64,000 nucleotides of DNA from Branchiostoma floridae. Taxonomy: Eukaryota; Chordata; Leptocardii; Amphioxiformes; Branchiostomatidae. Both the position numbers and the translations under genes were made by a program. The stretch covers positions 7,428,382 through 7,492,381 of the forward strand of contig NC_049988.1 in NCBI RefSeq assembly GCF_000003815.2, written 5' to 3'. A model generated the notes under the pieces. That model saw only the letters and a list, made by a program, of their open reading frames with translations. It did no database searches and was not told the origin of the DNA. Numbering within the stretch: position 1 is the stretch's first letter; each line of letters starts with the position of its first letter. Positions 53,290 to 64,000 of the stretch are shown here, one piece after another.

Positions 53290-54399
53290 TCTTTTTGCAG
53301 GTGTATGATTTTGCGAAAGGAGTGAAATTTTTTTGCGATATTTGCAGTCAAAACAATTCTGACAAAAAAGCACATATTAATAATCTAGGCATCATGGATA
53401 CTGCAAAGTTAATCCCACTGCAAATATTTCTGTATTTTACAGTAGACCTTTGAATAAATAGAAGATGGAATGTTATGTTATTATAAAGACAAGGAAGAGT
53501 TTGTTTTGTTGGTGATGATAGAAGTAAATGCATAATGAGAGTCACTTGGCTTATGTAAGCAGGTTGGTAAAATGTATGAACTGCTTCTATCAAAACTGCT
53601 CACAGACATTATGATAAATGTATATGTTTTGTACATCCTTCCTGGTACATCCGAAATTCTAGCAGTTGTCCATGTCCTTTACATGTGGCAAACCCATGTA
53701 CTTCATACCATTTTGTTACTACTGCATGCTGGTATGACATCCATGCCTGTATGATATTACAAAAAGTCACAGCAAAATTGCAAAGAATGAGGCCAAGGGC
53801 TTGATTCGTGCATGTTACACTGTAGACTCATTTATTTTTGTGGGGACTCAATTTTAAGGTAGAAGGAGAAATTAGCTTTTCACTGTATTTTAAGTGCATG
53901 GTTTAAACAATTCTTTAGTTAAATAATGGCATTATGGAAAATTATATCCTCAGTTTCATGAATTCAGGGTACCACGTAAATAAAAGCCACCGCGAACGTT
54001 TCACAATTTACAGAACCTAGAACCTTCTTGATCCAGCCAACATGTAATCTGCGTGGTTATTCTAACCCCTGAGTACTGTCCCAGCTGTTGAGAGTACTCA
54101 ACATAAACCCAACACTTACTGCAGCAGTTGTGTCCTCTGGACATCCAACTTGTTTTCACAAGTCTCCCCTTCAGTCTTGCCCAAACAGCTTGAAATTCCT
54201 TCTTGAAGGGGAGGATAAGAACTTCGGAAGTGCCCCAAGACAGGTATTTAGACAGATTAGTGTGTGGGGTAACAGCTTTCAAGAAGTCCAAGCATCTTAA
54301 TCACCAGCTGTAGGTAGACAAAAGTCTAGATAGAAAGGACCCTTTGGACATGGTCTCATTATATTTCAGCCATACCATAGGTATGGTGAAATATATTGT
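53290..54399. other. Non-coding stretch
   Basis: No exon or repeat family recognised. A 70-codon frame around 54,100-54,300 has an apparent CAG/GTATTT end but no phase-compatible acceptor. Confidence 0.35.
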
Positions 54400-56340
54400 A
54401 TTCGTAATTATATTGCAATCCATACATAGTATGGGATTGCAATATATTGTTTTTCCTTCGTTTCTTCTCCTCCTGTCAAAATCTTCAAGTTGATTCAACT
54501 TTTTCATTTTTGGATCAAATGAGCTGAAATTTGGCAGGGTGGTAGAAATAGCAAATACCCCCAGGTGTTTTTTTCACTTTCTTGCTAGAGGCCTTAGAAT
54601 TTATGATATTTAGGGTTTTTGGTCATTTTTAGACCAATTATGTATATTTTGGGACCCTGTGCCCTGGTATTACAACCTAATGGCCTGAAATTTGGTACAG
54701 AGGTGCATTGGACATATGACCACAGGACCCCATCAACATTTTTGTCATAGATTACTTAGAAATTAGTTATTTTGGGGTGTTTTGGCCATTTTTGACTAAA
54801 AATGTCTATTTTTGGCTCCTATGCCCTTGTATGGAAACCAAATGACCTGCAATTTAGTACATAGGTGCATTGGACATATGACAACAGGACCATATCAACG
54901 CTTTCGTTATCGATCATTTCAAAAATGAGTTATTTTGGGGTTTTCGGCCATTTTTGACTAAAAATGTTTATTTTTGGCTCCTATACCATTGTATGAAAAC
55001 CTAATGACCTGAAATTCGGCATGAAGGTGTGTCTGGTATGTGCCCACAGTACCTCATTTTCACTTTGGGCATACATTACCTTGAATTATTGAATTTTGGG
55101 ATTTTTTGCCAGTTATGGACTAAAAATGTTAAGTTTTGGCTCCTGTGCCTATGTATGAAAACCAAATGGTCTGAAATTTGGTATGAAGGTGCGTACAGTA
55201 TGTAGCCACAGGGCTCTATCCACACCTATGGTGTACATCAATCAAAAATTGTGAAATTTTGGATTTTTTGCCATTGTTGACCAAAAATGTACATTTTTGC
55301 TTCCTGTGTCATGAGAAAGCCAACTGATCTGGAATTTGGTGTTGGGGTAGCTTTAGCACTATAAATGGGAAATGGGCCACATAGACTGGTCCATTTTGCA
55401 TAGATTGGGGTGTTCTGGAAGAGTCCTTTATTGTATGAAGATGGATTGCAATATGCTGTATTTGCTCCCAAGCAAATGTCGGCCTTTCTAGTGTTTCTTT
55501 CTTTCTTTCTTTCTCCTGTCAAATCTTCAGAACACGGTATCTCCGTTGTTCCTCAACCGAATGACTTGAAATTTGGCACAAGGGTAGAGTGGGCCAATAC
55601 CCTCGGGCGTTTTTTTCATTTTTTCCATATCTGTCTCTTAAATGATTTTATTAAGGTTTTTTGGTCATCTTAAGACCAAAACTGTATATTTGGGCCCCCT
55701 GTACCCTGGTATTATAACCGAATGAGCTGCAATTTGGCACAGATGTGCCTTGATAAGTCCCCCATATAGATTCAATATCAGTTTTGGTGTACAGTACAAC
55801 AAAATGCTTATTTTTGCGATTTTTTGACCAATTTTTGACCAAAAAAGGACACTTTTGGCCCCTGTACCCTGGTATTACAACCAAATGAGCTGAAATTTGA
55901 CAGAGATGTGCCTTGATAATGCCCCCATATAAATTTAAGAACACTTTTGGTGTACAGTACAACAAAATGCTTATTTTTGCGATTTTTTTACCAATTTTTG
56001 ACCAAAAAAGGACACTTTTGGCTCCTGTACCTTGGTATTGCAACCGAATGAGCTGAAATTTGACACAGATGTGCCTTGATAATCCCTTCATATAAATTCA
56101 ATAACACTTCTGGTGTACAGTGCAACAAAATGCTTATTTTTGCGATTTTTGGCCAATTTTTGACCAAAAAAGGACACTTTTGGCTCCTGTACCCTGGTAT
56201 TACAATTAAATGACCTGAAATTTGGTATAGATAGGCATTAGATACTTGGTAACAAGATTCAAGTAAAATTTTTGACATAAACAACTTTAAAATGATTAAT
56301 TTTGGCACTTTTCTGAGGGGAAATTTGTTTTCTTTTGGCC
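54400..56340. repeat. Satellite-like tandem array, about 162-bp unit, 11 copies
   Basis: The word CTGAAATTTGGYAC (with variants) recurs at about 54519, 54681, 54843, 55007, 55169, 55327, 55562, 55728, 55887, 56049 and 56213, with spacing close to 162. Each unit also carries GGCTCCTGTACCCTGGTATT and GACCAAAAAAGGACACTTTT. The array is itself duplicated: the leader GGGATTGCAATATATTG (54,430) recurs near 55,443. Minus-strand frames of about 145 codons with a 54-residue period arise because 162 is a multiple of 3. Confidence 0.85.
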
Positions 56341-57541
56341 TCCTGACGTGACCTTCCGTGACCCCGCACAGAGCCACACCTGTGCGCGTCAGCCGGAGAG
56401 TTAATTGAATCAAAGACCTAGCCAATCAGCGAAGAGGAGGCCAAAGGCTAATTAATATTCATAAGCGGGGCCTCATGATCCCGTATATAGCAGTGTTCCC
56501 GCCAGGGGGAGCAAAGCCCGCCTAAGGCTCTCGCATTTTAGACTATTCAGAAGGCTTTATATTGTATCAGTTCTTAGGGGCATATCTATGATAATCGCAG
56601 CAGTCACTTAACTTCTCTTCAGGAGTTTAGCGTAACACTGTTTCAGGTCAAACCGTCAAAGGCAACTAAAAACAAACTTTAACGTTACTGAGTTCAACAG
56701 TACTTATAACTTGTTATCCGAAGTTGAAACGCTAGCGATGGTATTTTCGCTGCGCTGTTAGCTCCGTGCGACTGTTGTTGACGGTCTTATAACGGTATAT
56801 TTTGCACCCCTGTACCCTGGTATGAGTAACATTTGGTATAGATAGGCATAATATAGTTGGTAAAATGATCCAAGTAAAATTTTTGGCATAAAGTACTGTA
56901 AAAGGCTTAATTACAGCACTTTTTTTAGGGGAAATTGGTTTTCTTTCGTTCTCCATGCCGTGACCTTTCGGACGTTCACCCCACAGAGCCGACATCTGCA
57001 CCTGCGTCTAGCCGGCAGGAAGAGTTAATTCAATTAATGGTTCAGCCAATCAGCGAAGAGGAAAGCGAAGGCTAATTAATATTCATAAGCGGGACCACAC
57101 AATACGTTAACTTGAAGACTCAGGCCGTACAGACTTCTCGCCAGGATTGTTTCAAAGCGTCGGACAGGGGTCCGGGGGCCGCCGAATGTCCCTGGCGGGG
57201 TCCAGGGGCAGGGCCACTGTGGGGGGGACCCAGGTGGGCGAAGCCCCCCCCGGAAGCTCTTGCATTTTAGGCTATTGAGAAGGCTTCTTTTATCAGTTTT
57301 TTTTAGGGCCATATCTACGATAATCGTAGCAGTCACTTACTTCTCTTCAGCAGTTTGACTTTAAAATATTTCGGGTCAAAGCTTCAAAGACAACTAAAAC
57401 CTCATAAACAACAAACTTTACTTAGCTCAACAGTATACAAAAATATTGTACGGGTTGCCATCCTTAGTTGAAGCGCTTATTTATAGCGCTAGTATCTTCG
57501 CTGCGCCGTTAGCCGCCGTGCGACTTTTGTTGACGGTCTGA
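56184..57541. repeat. Large tandem duplication after the satellite (2 modules)
   Basis: Module 1 is 56184-56787 and module 2 about 56800-57541. Shared landmarks: TTTGGTATAGATAGGCAT, CCAATCAGCGAAGAGG, GGCTAATTAATATTCATAAG, GATAATCGYAGCAGTCACTT and TTGTTGACGGTCT. Module 2 has an extra GC-rich segment at about 57,110-57,250. Each module contains a CCAAT box and an AT-rich TATA-like stretch. Confidence 0.8.
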
Positions 57542-58524
57542 TATCCCTACGTCGCCGCCTCGCTGATATTCCCACGGACATGTTTAAAAAAAATACCCAG
57601 CAAAAAACGCTGTTCTGCGTCAAATTCTATTCTATAAAACTCAGTGTTACAGTCTAAATATTTTGTAGAAGCACCGCTGTAGGAAAGAAGGTCCAAGCAA
57701 TGTAAAACATCACGTAGCATGAAGTTCGCTGTCAACTGGCACACAGCACATGACTGTTTGAAACTCTAAGTCTAATCAACAGCCGTGTTTGATTGATAGC
57801 CGGCGGTCCTATGATGAAGTCGGCGAAAGGTGCGTTAGTTAGAAAATCTGCGTTTAGTTTTGATACGTAATTATAAGTTAGACAGTGGCGAGAATGATTA
57901 TTTTCTCATCAATATTTCTCTTCAGAATTATTTGAACTTAATTGTACATCTATCACCAGTCAGTTCAAATCCGGAAGTACATTTTCCGTTTTGATCGCAG
58001 CCAATGTTGAAATCCTATTTTTTCAACTTTTTTCTTCCTGGACATACATCAAAGTTTTACATACCATTGGAAAGCTCATGTTATCCTGAGTATCAGGCTA
58101 CTTTTTTAGTGTCCTAACGTACAAATTTCTTGAGATATTTGACTTTAAAAATTGCTTTTCCCGCGGTCTGAACATAAGTTCCCGCAGGAAATTCTTGTTC
58201 CCGCGGGACTGAGCAGGTTGTTCCTTCGGGTTTCAAAGCTTACCCCGATTGCAGACCGCATACAATTACCACCATGAAAATCACTGAATTAATTAGAATC
58301 ACACCTGGTTAGCTTGTGTAATTAGCACGTGTATGACCAATTCAGTATGTCTAGGAGAGGCCGACGGGATGAACAGGAAATCCTCGGGACCTGTCCCCCA
58401 ACAGAAGCTGTTTTTTCTGCATCATGAGCTAGCTGACTCAAAAGAAGGCATTGCTTGACTTCAACGCTCAATATAGACATAACAAATGTCATCTTTGAAA
58501 GGATAGCACTATACGGGGTCCAAT

Positions 58525-58560
58525 ATATGTGTTTGTTTTGTTTTGTTTTGTTTTTTCAAT
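58525..58560. repeat. (GTTTT)n microsatellite
   Basis: GTTTGTTTTGTTTTGTTTTG with further T-rich extension. Confidence 0.8.
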
Positions 58561-58639
58561 CACACAAGACTTTGGCCATTACATTCTCTCTCCATGGCTT
58601 GTAACATAACATTGAGGTGCCTGAGTTGGCTCAGTTGGT

Positions 58640-59120
58640 GTACAGTTTTTCCTGACATCAGGGTGGAGATGTTGAGACAGTTTAATTTGCTTTGATTTTT
58701 ATTAACCTTTAGCCCATTTGGGCTAATCTTCCAAGATTCAAAACAATCAACATGACTATACAACATACATTTAAAAAAATACAACAATCAACAATCAAAG
58801 TATTTACAATAGAGCACAGTGTCTCAGGTCAAAGGTCTTAGAGATACAATGTTTGAGATGGCTTGTCTAAAACTGGACAATGTACACAGTGACTTATTGT
58901 CAGATGGCAATGAGTCCCAGAGTATAATTGCTTGGTACAGGAAGGTACGTTTTATAATGTTTTAGGTTTGGGTAGTCTGAAGTTGTTGGATACAGAAAAT
59001 GTAGTGTTGTACATGTGGGATGAATTTAATTTAACTGGTCTGAAGGAATTGTACACATTTTGTGGTTCGTGGCTAGTGAGGGTTTTGAAGAACATTTAAT
59101 CAGAGTAACTAAAGAGAATA
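58640..59120 (-). pseudogene. LINE reverse-transcriptase C-terminal remnant and 3' tail
   Basis: On the minus strand, from about 59,095 down to about 58,836, the pieces MFFKTLTSHEPQNVYNSFRP, MYNTTFSVSNNFRLPKPKT and RTFLYQAIILWDSLP can be read, then FRQAISNIVSLRPLT and a stop. This is the typical end of a CR1/Jockey-like LINE ORF2. One single-base frameshift separates the LPKPKT and RTFLY parts. Downstream (minus) comes a 3'UTR-like region ending near TTAATAAAAATC. 5' part missing. Confidence 0.75.
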
Positions 59121-59582
59121 TAATGGACCGACGGTTTCACAGTCGGAAAGGATTTGGATTGATGATTATAAGGCACACTGCAATCCCCTTAGACTGTTGA
59201 CTGTAAAACAGTCATTGCTTCTGGGGTAGTATTAGACCAAGGAGGTTTGTTTATACCCAGCTGGGGGTATTAGCCTTGAAAAGGCCATGACAACATGCAA
59301 TTTTGTCTCCTTTTTGCCTTTTAGTGACTGACTACAGTCATGTATATCATAATTTGTCTTATGTCGCCAATCCAAAGTTAGCAACAATAGCAACTGAGAC
59401 AAAATCTGACAAAATAGAAAGCCCAACAAAATCGTCCATAAACTGCCAGAGCCATAACCTCTGCTTGGAGAGTATGGAGTCTGTGTCTATTTGCTGGAAG
59501 TAGTAATATTCATATCTGGTGGAGCACTGGTCAAATTCCGGTGTTTTGCAGTTAGAAATGATGTGCTGCCCCAGGTGCCTCT

Positions 59583-59790
59583 AAAGACTCTGGGTCTGCA
59601 TGGCGGGTTGTGACAACGAGTTAAGCTGAATTCAGAAGAACACCCTACGTATTACGCTAAATCAAGGAAGGCAATTATGATGAATTTGGTTGCCTCACTA
59701 CGAATTACGTAGATAAGGTGGCTTTCCCTAGAGTTATGGGAAATAACAATAGGCTGCCTATGCCTTACCGAAAAGAACAATGTCATGCAG
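59583..59790 (+). mobile_element. Short interspersed element, TTACGCTAAATT family, copy 2
   Basis: GGGTCTGCATGGCGGG, GTGACAACGAG, CTGAATTCAGAAGAACACCC, ATTACGCTAAATCAAGGAAG and GGCTGCCTATGCCTTA in the same order as 40032-40245. Confidence 0.7.
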
Positions 59791-59963
59791 ACCCTCTCTT
59801 AGTCTCTAAACCTTTCCTCACTGACCTCATTAGTTAACTCCAAGACTTACTGATGATACAGTAATAATGGATGAATCTAGTCATGATAGCATGCCACAAA
59901 TAAAGATGATAATAAATAGTTGTATTTCTTGGCTTTTCCAGTTTGTTCTGTTTTTCACTGAAC

Positions 59964-59985
59964 CAAGGAGGTTATAACCTCCTTG
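59964..59985. repeat. Perfect 22-bp palindrome
   Basis: CAAGGAGGTTA joined directly to its reverse complement TAACCTCCTTG, with no loop. Confidence 0.9.
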
Positions 59986-60093
59986 ACTGAACTTAGCCTA
60001 CTCTTGAATTGATGGCTTAAACTTTTTAAGACAGGGAAAAGCCTGTCGTAGAACACTGTTTTTCCTTTTACACACAGAGATAACACTACGGTT

Positions 60094-60139
60094 ACTCAAG
60101 GAGCTATCATCACAAATGAATGATGAAAGCTCCTTGAGT
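60094..60139. repeat. Palindrome of the CAAGGAG family
   Basis: ACTCAAGGAGCT and AGCTCCTTGAGT are perfect 12-bp arms around a 22-bp loop that is itself partly self-complementary (ATCATC...GATGA). Confidence 0.85.
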
Positions 60140-62224
60140 TACTGTAACTGTAATTATTGTTGTATGGCAGTTTTTTTCCTGGTTCTGTCAAGCTCTCAAG
60201 GTGTTTTGTCAAGTGTGCAACAGGAATTTGAATGATAAAGCCTGCCCAGCATTGACACCTCTCTTGGCTCCCTATTGTCATGTATGTACTAGCTATAGGT
60301 GGAGACATTAGCACAGAAGCTATTACCTTATTCCATTTTAATATAAGATTGGGGATAATGTTATGTCTGGAAAATTGTCTTCCCAGACATTTGTTTGTGT
60401 AGAAGCAAAATATTTTCTATGGAAATTATTTTGAATTAGTTCTTTCTGTGTAACTCTTTTCTTACTCAAAAACCAAGGAGGTCCCTGTTTCAACCTTTTT
60501 GACGAAAACATATCAAAACGATATTTCAACAATACTCTGGACTTGAAAATATGAAGTGCACTTTAAAGAAAAAATTCAAGATTTTAGAAAAGATCATCAG
60601 TGAGAATACCACTTTATATCATGATTCCCTTTTGTCTAACCAAGAATCACAAAGACCTCATTCATGTTGCAAAACTCCAAACTGTTTTATGGGTTTTGTT
60701 TGTCATGTGATCTTTCCTTGAAGTTCATGGCAAATACCCAAACAAAAACTAAAAACTTCTAATTCCACTTTCCCCAGTAATGCCACCAACTATGACCTGG
60801 ATTCACGCCTCTTTTGTGTTCATGATGACAATTCGCAAATTCGACTGGCAGTAGTAGTTCGCATGAAATTAAATGTTATCTTCAACAAAAAGATAAACAA
60901 CAACACAGACACACCAAACCAAGCATCCCAGGAAATTGGGGGTTCTGGCTGGCCAAATTATTAAAGTATAGGTACCCAAGCTAGTGTTGGCAGACCTCTG
61001 TTTTGCTAAAGTGGGACTAAGACCATTAAAGATGTTATTGTGGGTTTGGCAGACAAATTTGACATTTGTGTCTCAAGTTTTGTGAGGTCAAGTAGGTTAT
61101 AATTTGGCAGAAGTAGAGAAGAGATTCTGCTCATTCCAATTATGTACTAGACTAAATGATAATTACCAAAATATTTGTGCAATATATGAACACATTCTTC
61201 AGATTTGACAAATAATGACCGAGAACAGCTTGTTGCAGATGGCTAACAGTAACAAAATTTTTACAGGATGTAGAGAAGACTGAGAAAAGACTGCCTACTT
61301 TTTAGAAAAGCTTTCCAGAAAATAAGATTAAGAATACACTTCAGATTATTTGAAATTAATCAATATTAAAGTTTGTCCATTTTGATAAAAGTTAGGCAGT
61401 ACGTATGAATTCAACAGTCAATATCTAACTTTCTGATAGTAAAATAAGTTTTCCAGAAATAATTCACGCAAACACACTTGTTGTGTATTCTTTGCATGTC
61501 ATTATATCATAGGTTTTTATTATACAAGCTGGTCTTTGCTTTTCAAGTTTACATGCTTGGATTTTGTAGTTTTTGTACGTGTGAATCTGACAACCCCATT
61601 CGTCATGTTGACAGGGCCATCATTATCAATAGTAATTGTTTTTAGCACCTTGGCCCAAAGTAATTACCTGTATTCATCTTTAATTATGCATAGAATGCAG
61701 ACAGGGACACTTTAATTGGTCAGTTCATTACTCATGGCCTGAAATGTCTGGTCGTAATTTCTTTGTCCAGTCAAGGTCCTGGAGCTTTTTTAACCTCCTT
61801 TCTCCAGCACTTGGAATTATTTCTTGATAGAAGAAAATAATCAAAGTCAACGATCTAGAGCTATGTTAGCTTTCAAAAAGAAGTATAAACGACTAGTGAA
61901 CCAATTCTTAGCAGGTGTTTTCATGTACTATTTTAGGAGATGGAAACTCACTTCAGCATATTACATTGAATCAAGAAGGGTATACGGTATACCTGCCTAA
62001 AAACCCCTTCTACGAATGTATGTTAAACTTTAAAATAATGTGTTCCACAATATAGGGAAAATGCATTGGTGTCCACAAATTAAACAGAAATTCACAAAAT
62101 TCCGGCTACACGAAAACAAATTACGAAAACACACTATGAAGTTCTTGATGTTCGGCTTCTTTAAAACAAAATTTAATGTAAAGATAGGCTCTCGAATTTT
62201 GATCATTGAAAACATGACAGAAGC
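60140..62224. other. Non-coding stretch
   Basis: AT-rich. Single, unpaired CCAAGGAGG at 60,473. No exon, RNA gene or transposon recognised. Confidence 0.4.
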
Positions 62225-62245
62225 CAAGGAGGTTTAACCTCCTTG
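62225..62245. repeat. Perfect 21-bp palindrome
   Basis: CAAGGAGGTTTAACCTCCTTG; arms CAAGGAGGTT / AACCTCCTTG. Confidence 0.9.
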
Positions 62246-62850
62246 CAGAAGCTAAACAATGTCTTCAGTATGGCCGACACAACAACTACAAAATTATGCA
62301 TAGCTTACAGTCATCGAAATTAAAGCTTTGAAAACAATCCTCGAGAAAGAAAAGGAGATGATAATCTACAGCTATATGCAAGGAGCTATCATCAACTATA
62401 TTCCATAGGCAGTGTTGGGAAATTGCATTGGCTTCAACAACATAGCACTGTTCACAAGATTCACAATAGGGAAAATAGACAATACACTACAAAGCAAAAC
62501 AATGAGCTTTCATCTGTACAAAGGTAAAGAAATGTTTTGAATTTGGGCAGAGATAAAATGACAGACCTAGAAGCCAAACAAATAATGTTTTCAATATGGC
62601 GGACACAACAAGTACACAATAACAATAGGAAACACTTAGTCTAACACTGTGAGGCAAACCTGCTTTTTAATGGAGCATTGCGTGTTTTATAACCATTCCG
62701 TGTTCTGTGACCCTGACCTGGAGTCGCTATCTGTTAAATACGCGCAACTCCAGAAAAACATACATTAGCAACGCAAAAAATGCCTAAAACTAGCCCGACT
62801 GCGGAATCTACTCGGAGATTACTATGATAGGAATGGAGACTTGTTGAATC

Positions 62851-62870
62851 CAAGGAGATTGAAATCCTTG
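62851..62870. repeat. Imperfect palindrome of the CAAGGAG family
   Basis: CAAGGAGATTGAAATCCTTG: arms CAAGGA and TCCTTG plus partial inner pairing. Confidence 0.7.
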
Positions 62871-63550
62871 CTGAATCCTTCCCTTTTTGTAGATAACTCC
62901 ACAAAAATTTAGATTAGCTTAGACAGCGTAACTTTGTACTAGGGTTTATTTACAAGTAATGAGGTTTATACTTAGTACAAGCACAAGGTGAGTGAATGGA
63001 TATTGTATATACATGACCAGGCAGACATTGAAGACGCGAGTCTACAATCATTCACCAAAGCGGAATGTACTTTATATTTCGAGTCTTGTTTAGAAGCAAA
63101 CTTTTTGATACACATGTCAGCTGCTTATTGCATATTTTGTATCAGTCGGAAACCTGAGGCTTTAATAATGCAAATCCTGTTGATCGAATCGCTTCGAAAC
63201 TGATGAAAATGCCTTTCTTATACACTTAGCCCTACACAGAATGGGAAGTTCCCCATTCAAACGGAAGCTTCTCTCAACCAAGTAAATGTGCCAAGCCTGT
63301 TTGTCTTCTGTCTGTTACGGCAACAATGGCCGAATACACATTTCATATTGAAGGACAGACGGTTGCCGTCTACAGTTATTATGTATAAGTTTGACTCCTG
63401 AAAGGAACATCAAGATTAGCAAAATTATGAAGGTCGGTGTCGTGACTTTGTACAGAAGAATATATCGGGTGTTCATGTTTTTTGTTAGCAAAGAAGTGTG
63501 TATGATATACTAGTATTGTGAATGTCTCCGATGATGATGATGTGTCAGAG

Positions 63551-63591
63551 CAAGGAGGTTTTACCTCCTTGGTCAGACCAAGGAGGTTGGT
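63551..63591. repeat. Palindrome plus half-site of the CAAGGAG family
   Basis: CAAGGAGGTTTTACCTCCTTG at 63551-63571, followed by CCAAGGAGGTTGG at 63579-63591. Both are bordered by GTCAGA words. Confidence 0.85.
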
Positions 63592-64000
63592 CAGACATGT
63601 ACTAGTATCTGATTGTCTGATCCACCTTGTGCCAATTGGAAGATGAGCCAAACAATAGCTTCTTAGTGGGATTTTATGTGCCATCTAGGCAGTTAACATT
63701 AGGTAATAATGTTATCATTGTCTATTATTACTCTATATACTTGTTGAACTATTTCAAATTAAACTACATTTCTCAATCTTGGGACTTCGGGTATTGGGCC
63801 TCCAAAGATTATAGTGGACTGATCGTCAGCTAACTGTTTGGATACAGGAACAATCCAAGGGCTCTGGTTGGGTAGGGGTGTTTGAAGAGTAGGAATAGAA
63901 TTTGTGGGAAAACGCTTTTGACAGTTGCCAGGCCAGAGTAGTAATTGACAGTTAAGACTTTCCCATCTGAAATTTCAATTCTTGAGAAAATGGTGTATCT

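Noticed and set aside
54088-54300. 70-codon frame ending at an apparent CAG/GTATTT donor
   Set aside because: No pyrimidine tract before the possible acceptor, and the phase-0 reading needed after 52979 hits a stop.
55651-56425. Two minus-strand frames of about 145 codons with 54-residue periodicity
   Set aside because: They follow from a 162-bp satellite unit lacking stops in that frame; no domain motif and no independent start.

Overview
The window is animal nuclear DNA: AT-rich, with widely spaced exons carrying GT/AG splice signals, tRNA-derived SINEs, LINE 3' ends, hAT-like and Tc1-like elements, and no bacterial-style gene packing. The gene content (one Grb7/10/14-type adaptor with intact RA, PH, BPS and SH2 exons), the density of small DNA transposons and foldbacks, and the frequent TACATGTA words fit an invertebrate deuterostome. 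I lean to a cephalochordate (amphioxus, Branchiostoma), but that is inference. No CRISPR array, operon, phage or plasmid feature is present.

Region 1, about 1-23,800 (+ strand): a nearly complete gene for a growth-factor-receptor-bound adaptor of the Grb7/Grb10/Grb14 family. I reconstructed 19 coding exons (846-23779) that splice phase-consistently into a 692-codon reading frame, plus a likely 5'UTR exon at 126-251 that joins an acceptor just before 785. The order is N-terminal tail with the family PNPFP motif, RA, PH, a variable linker, BPS, SH2, and a C-terminal tail longer than I know from vertebrate members. The introns hold most of the mobile DNA, including a three-level nest at 12145-14302, a composite SINE inside a hAT-like element at 9849-10551, a decayed hammerhead-like motif near 18170, and a 39-bp minisatellite at 21643-21909 that repeats the 5' splice site of the BPS exon.

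Region 2, 23,780-29,700: 3' flank without recognised genes. It holds two foldbacks and a diverged direct duplication (27,835-28,395).

Region 3, about 29,700-64,000: a promoter-like block (two CCAAT boxes, a TATA-like stretch, a CRE and a perfect DR1) followed by a candidate first exon (29828-29912). Its splice phase matches a candidate exon at 52831-52979, suggesting a second + strand gene of unknown identity with a very long first intron, continuing beyond the window. The rest is repeats: a 1.2-kb array rich in TACGCTAAATT words (37.6-38.9 kb), SINEs, a CAGG-ended element (44.2 kb), a 162-bp satellite-like array (54.5-56.3 kb) followed by a duplicated module (56.2-57.5 kb), a minus-strand LINE tail (58.8-59.1 kb), and a cluster of short perfect palindromes built on CAAGGAGGTT (59.9-63.6 kb).

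The adaptor gene is the well-supported content. The novelty lies mainly in the repeat architecture; I did not find a convincing new enzymatic or defence system.
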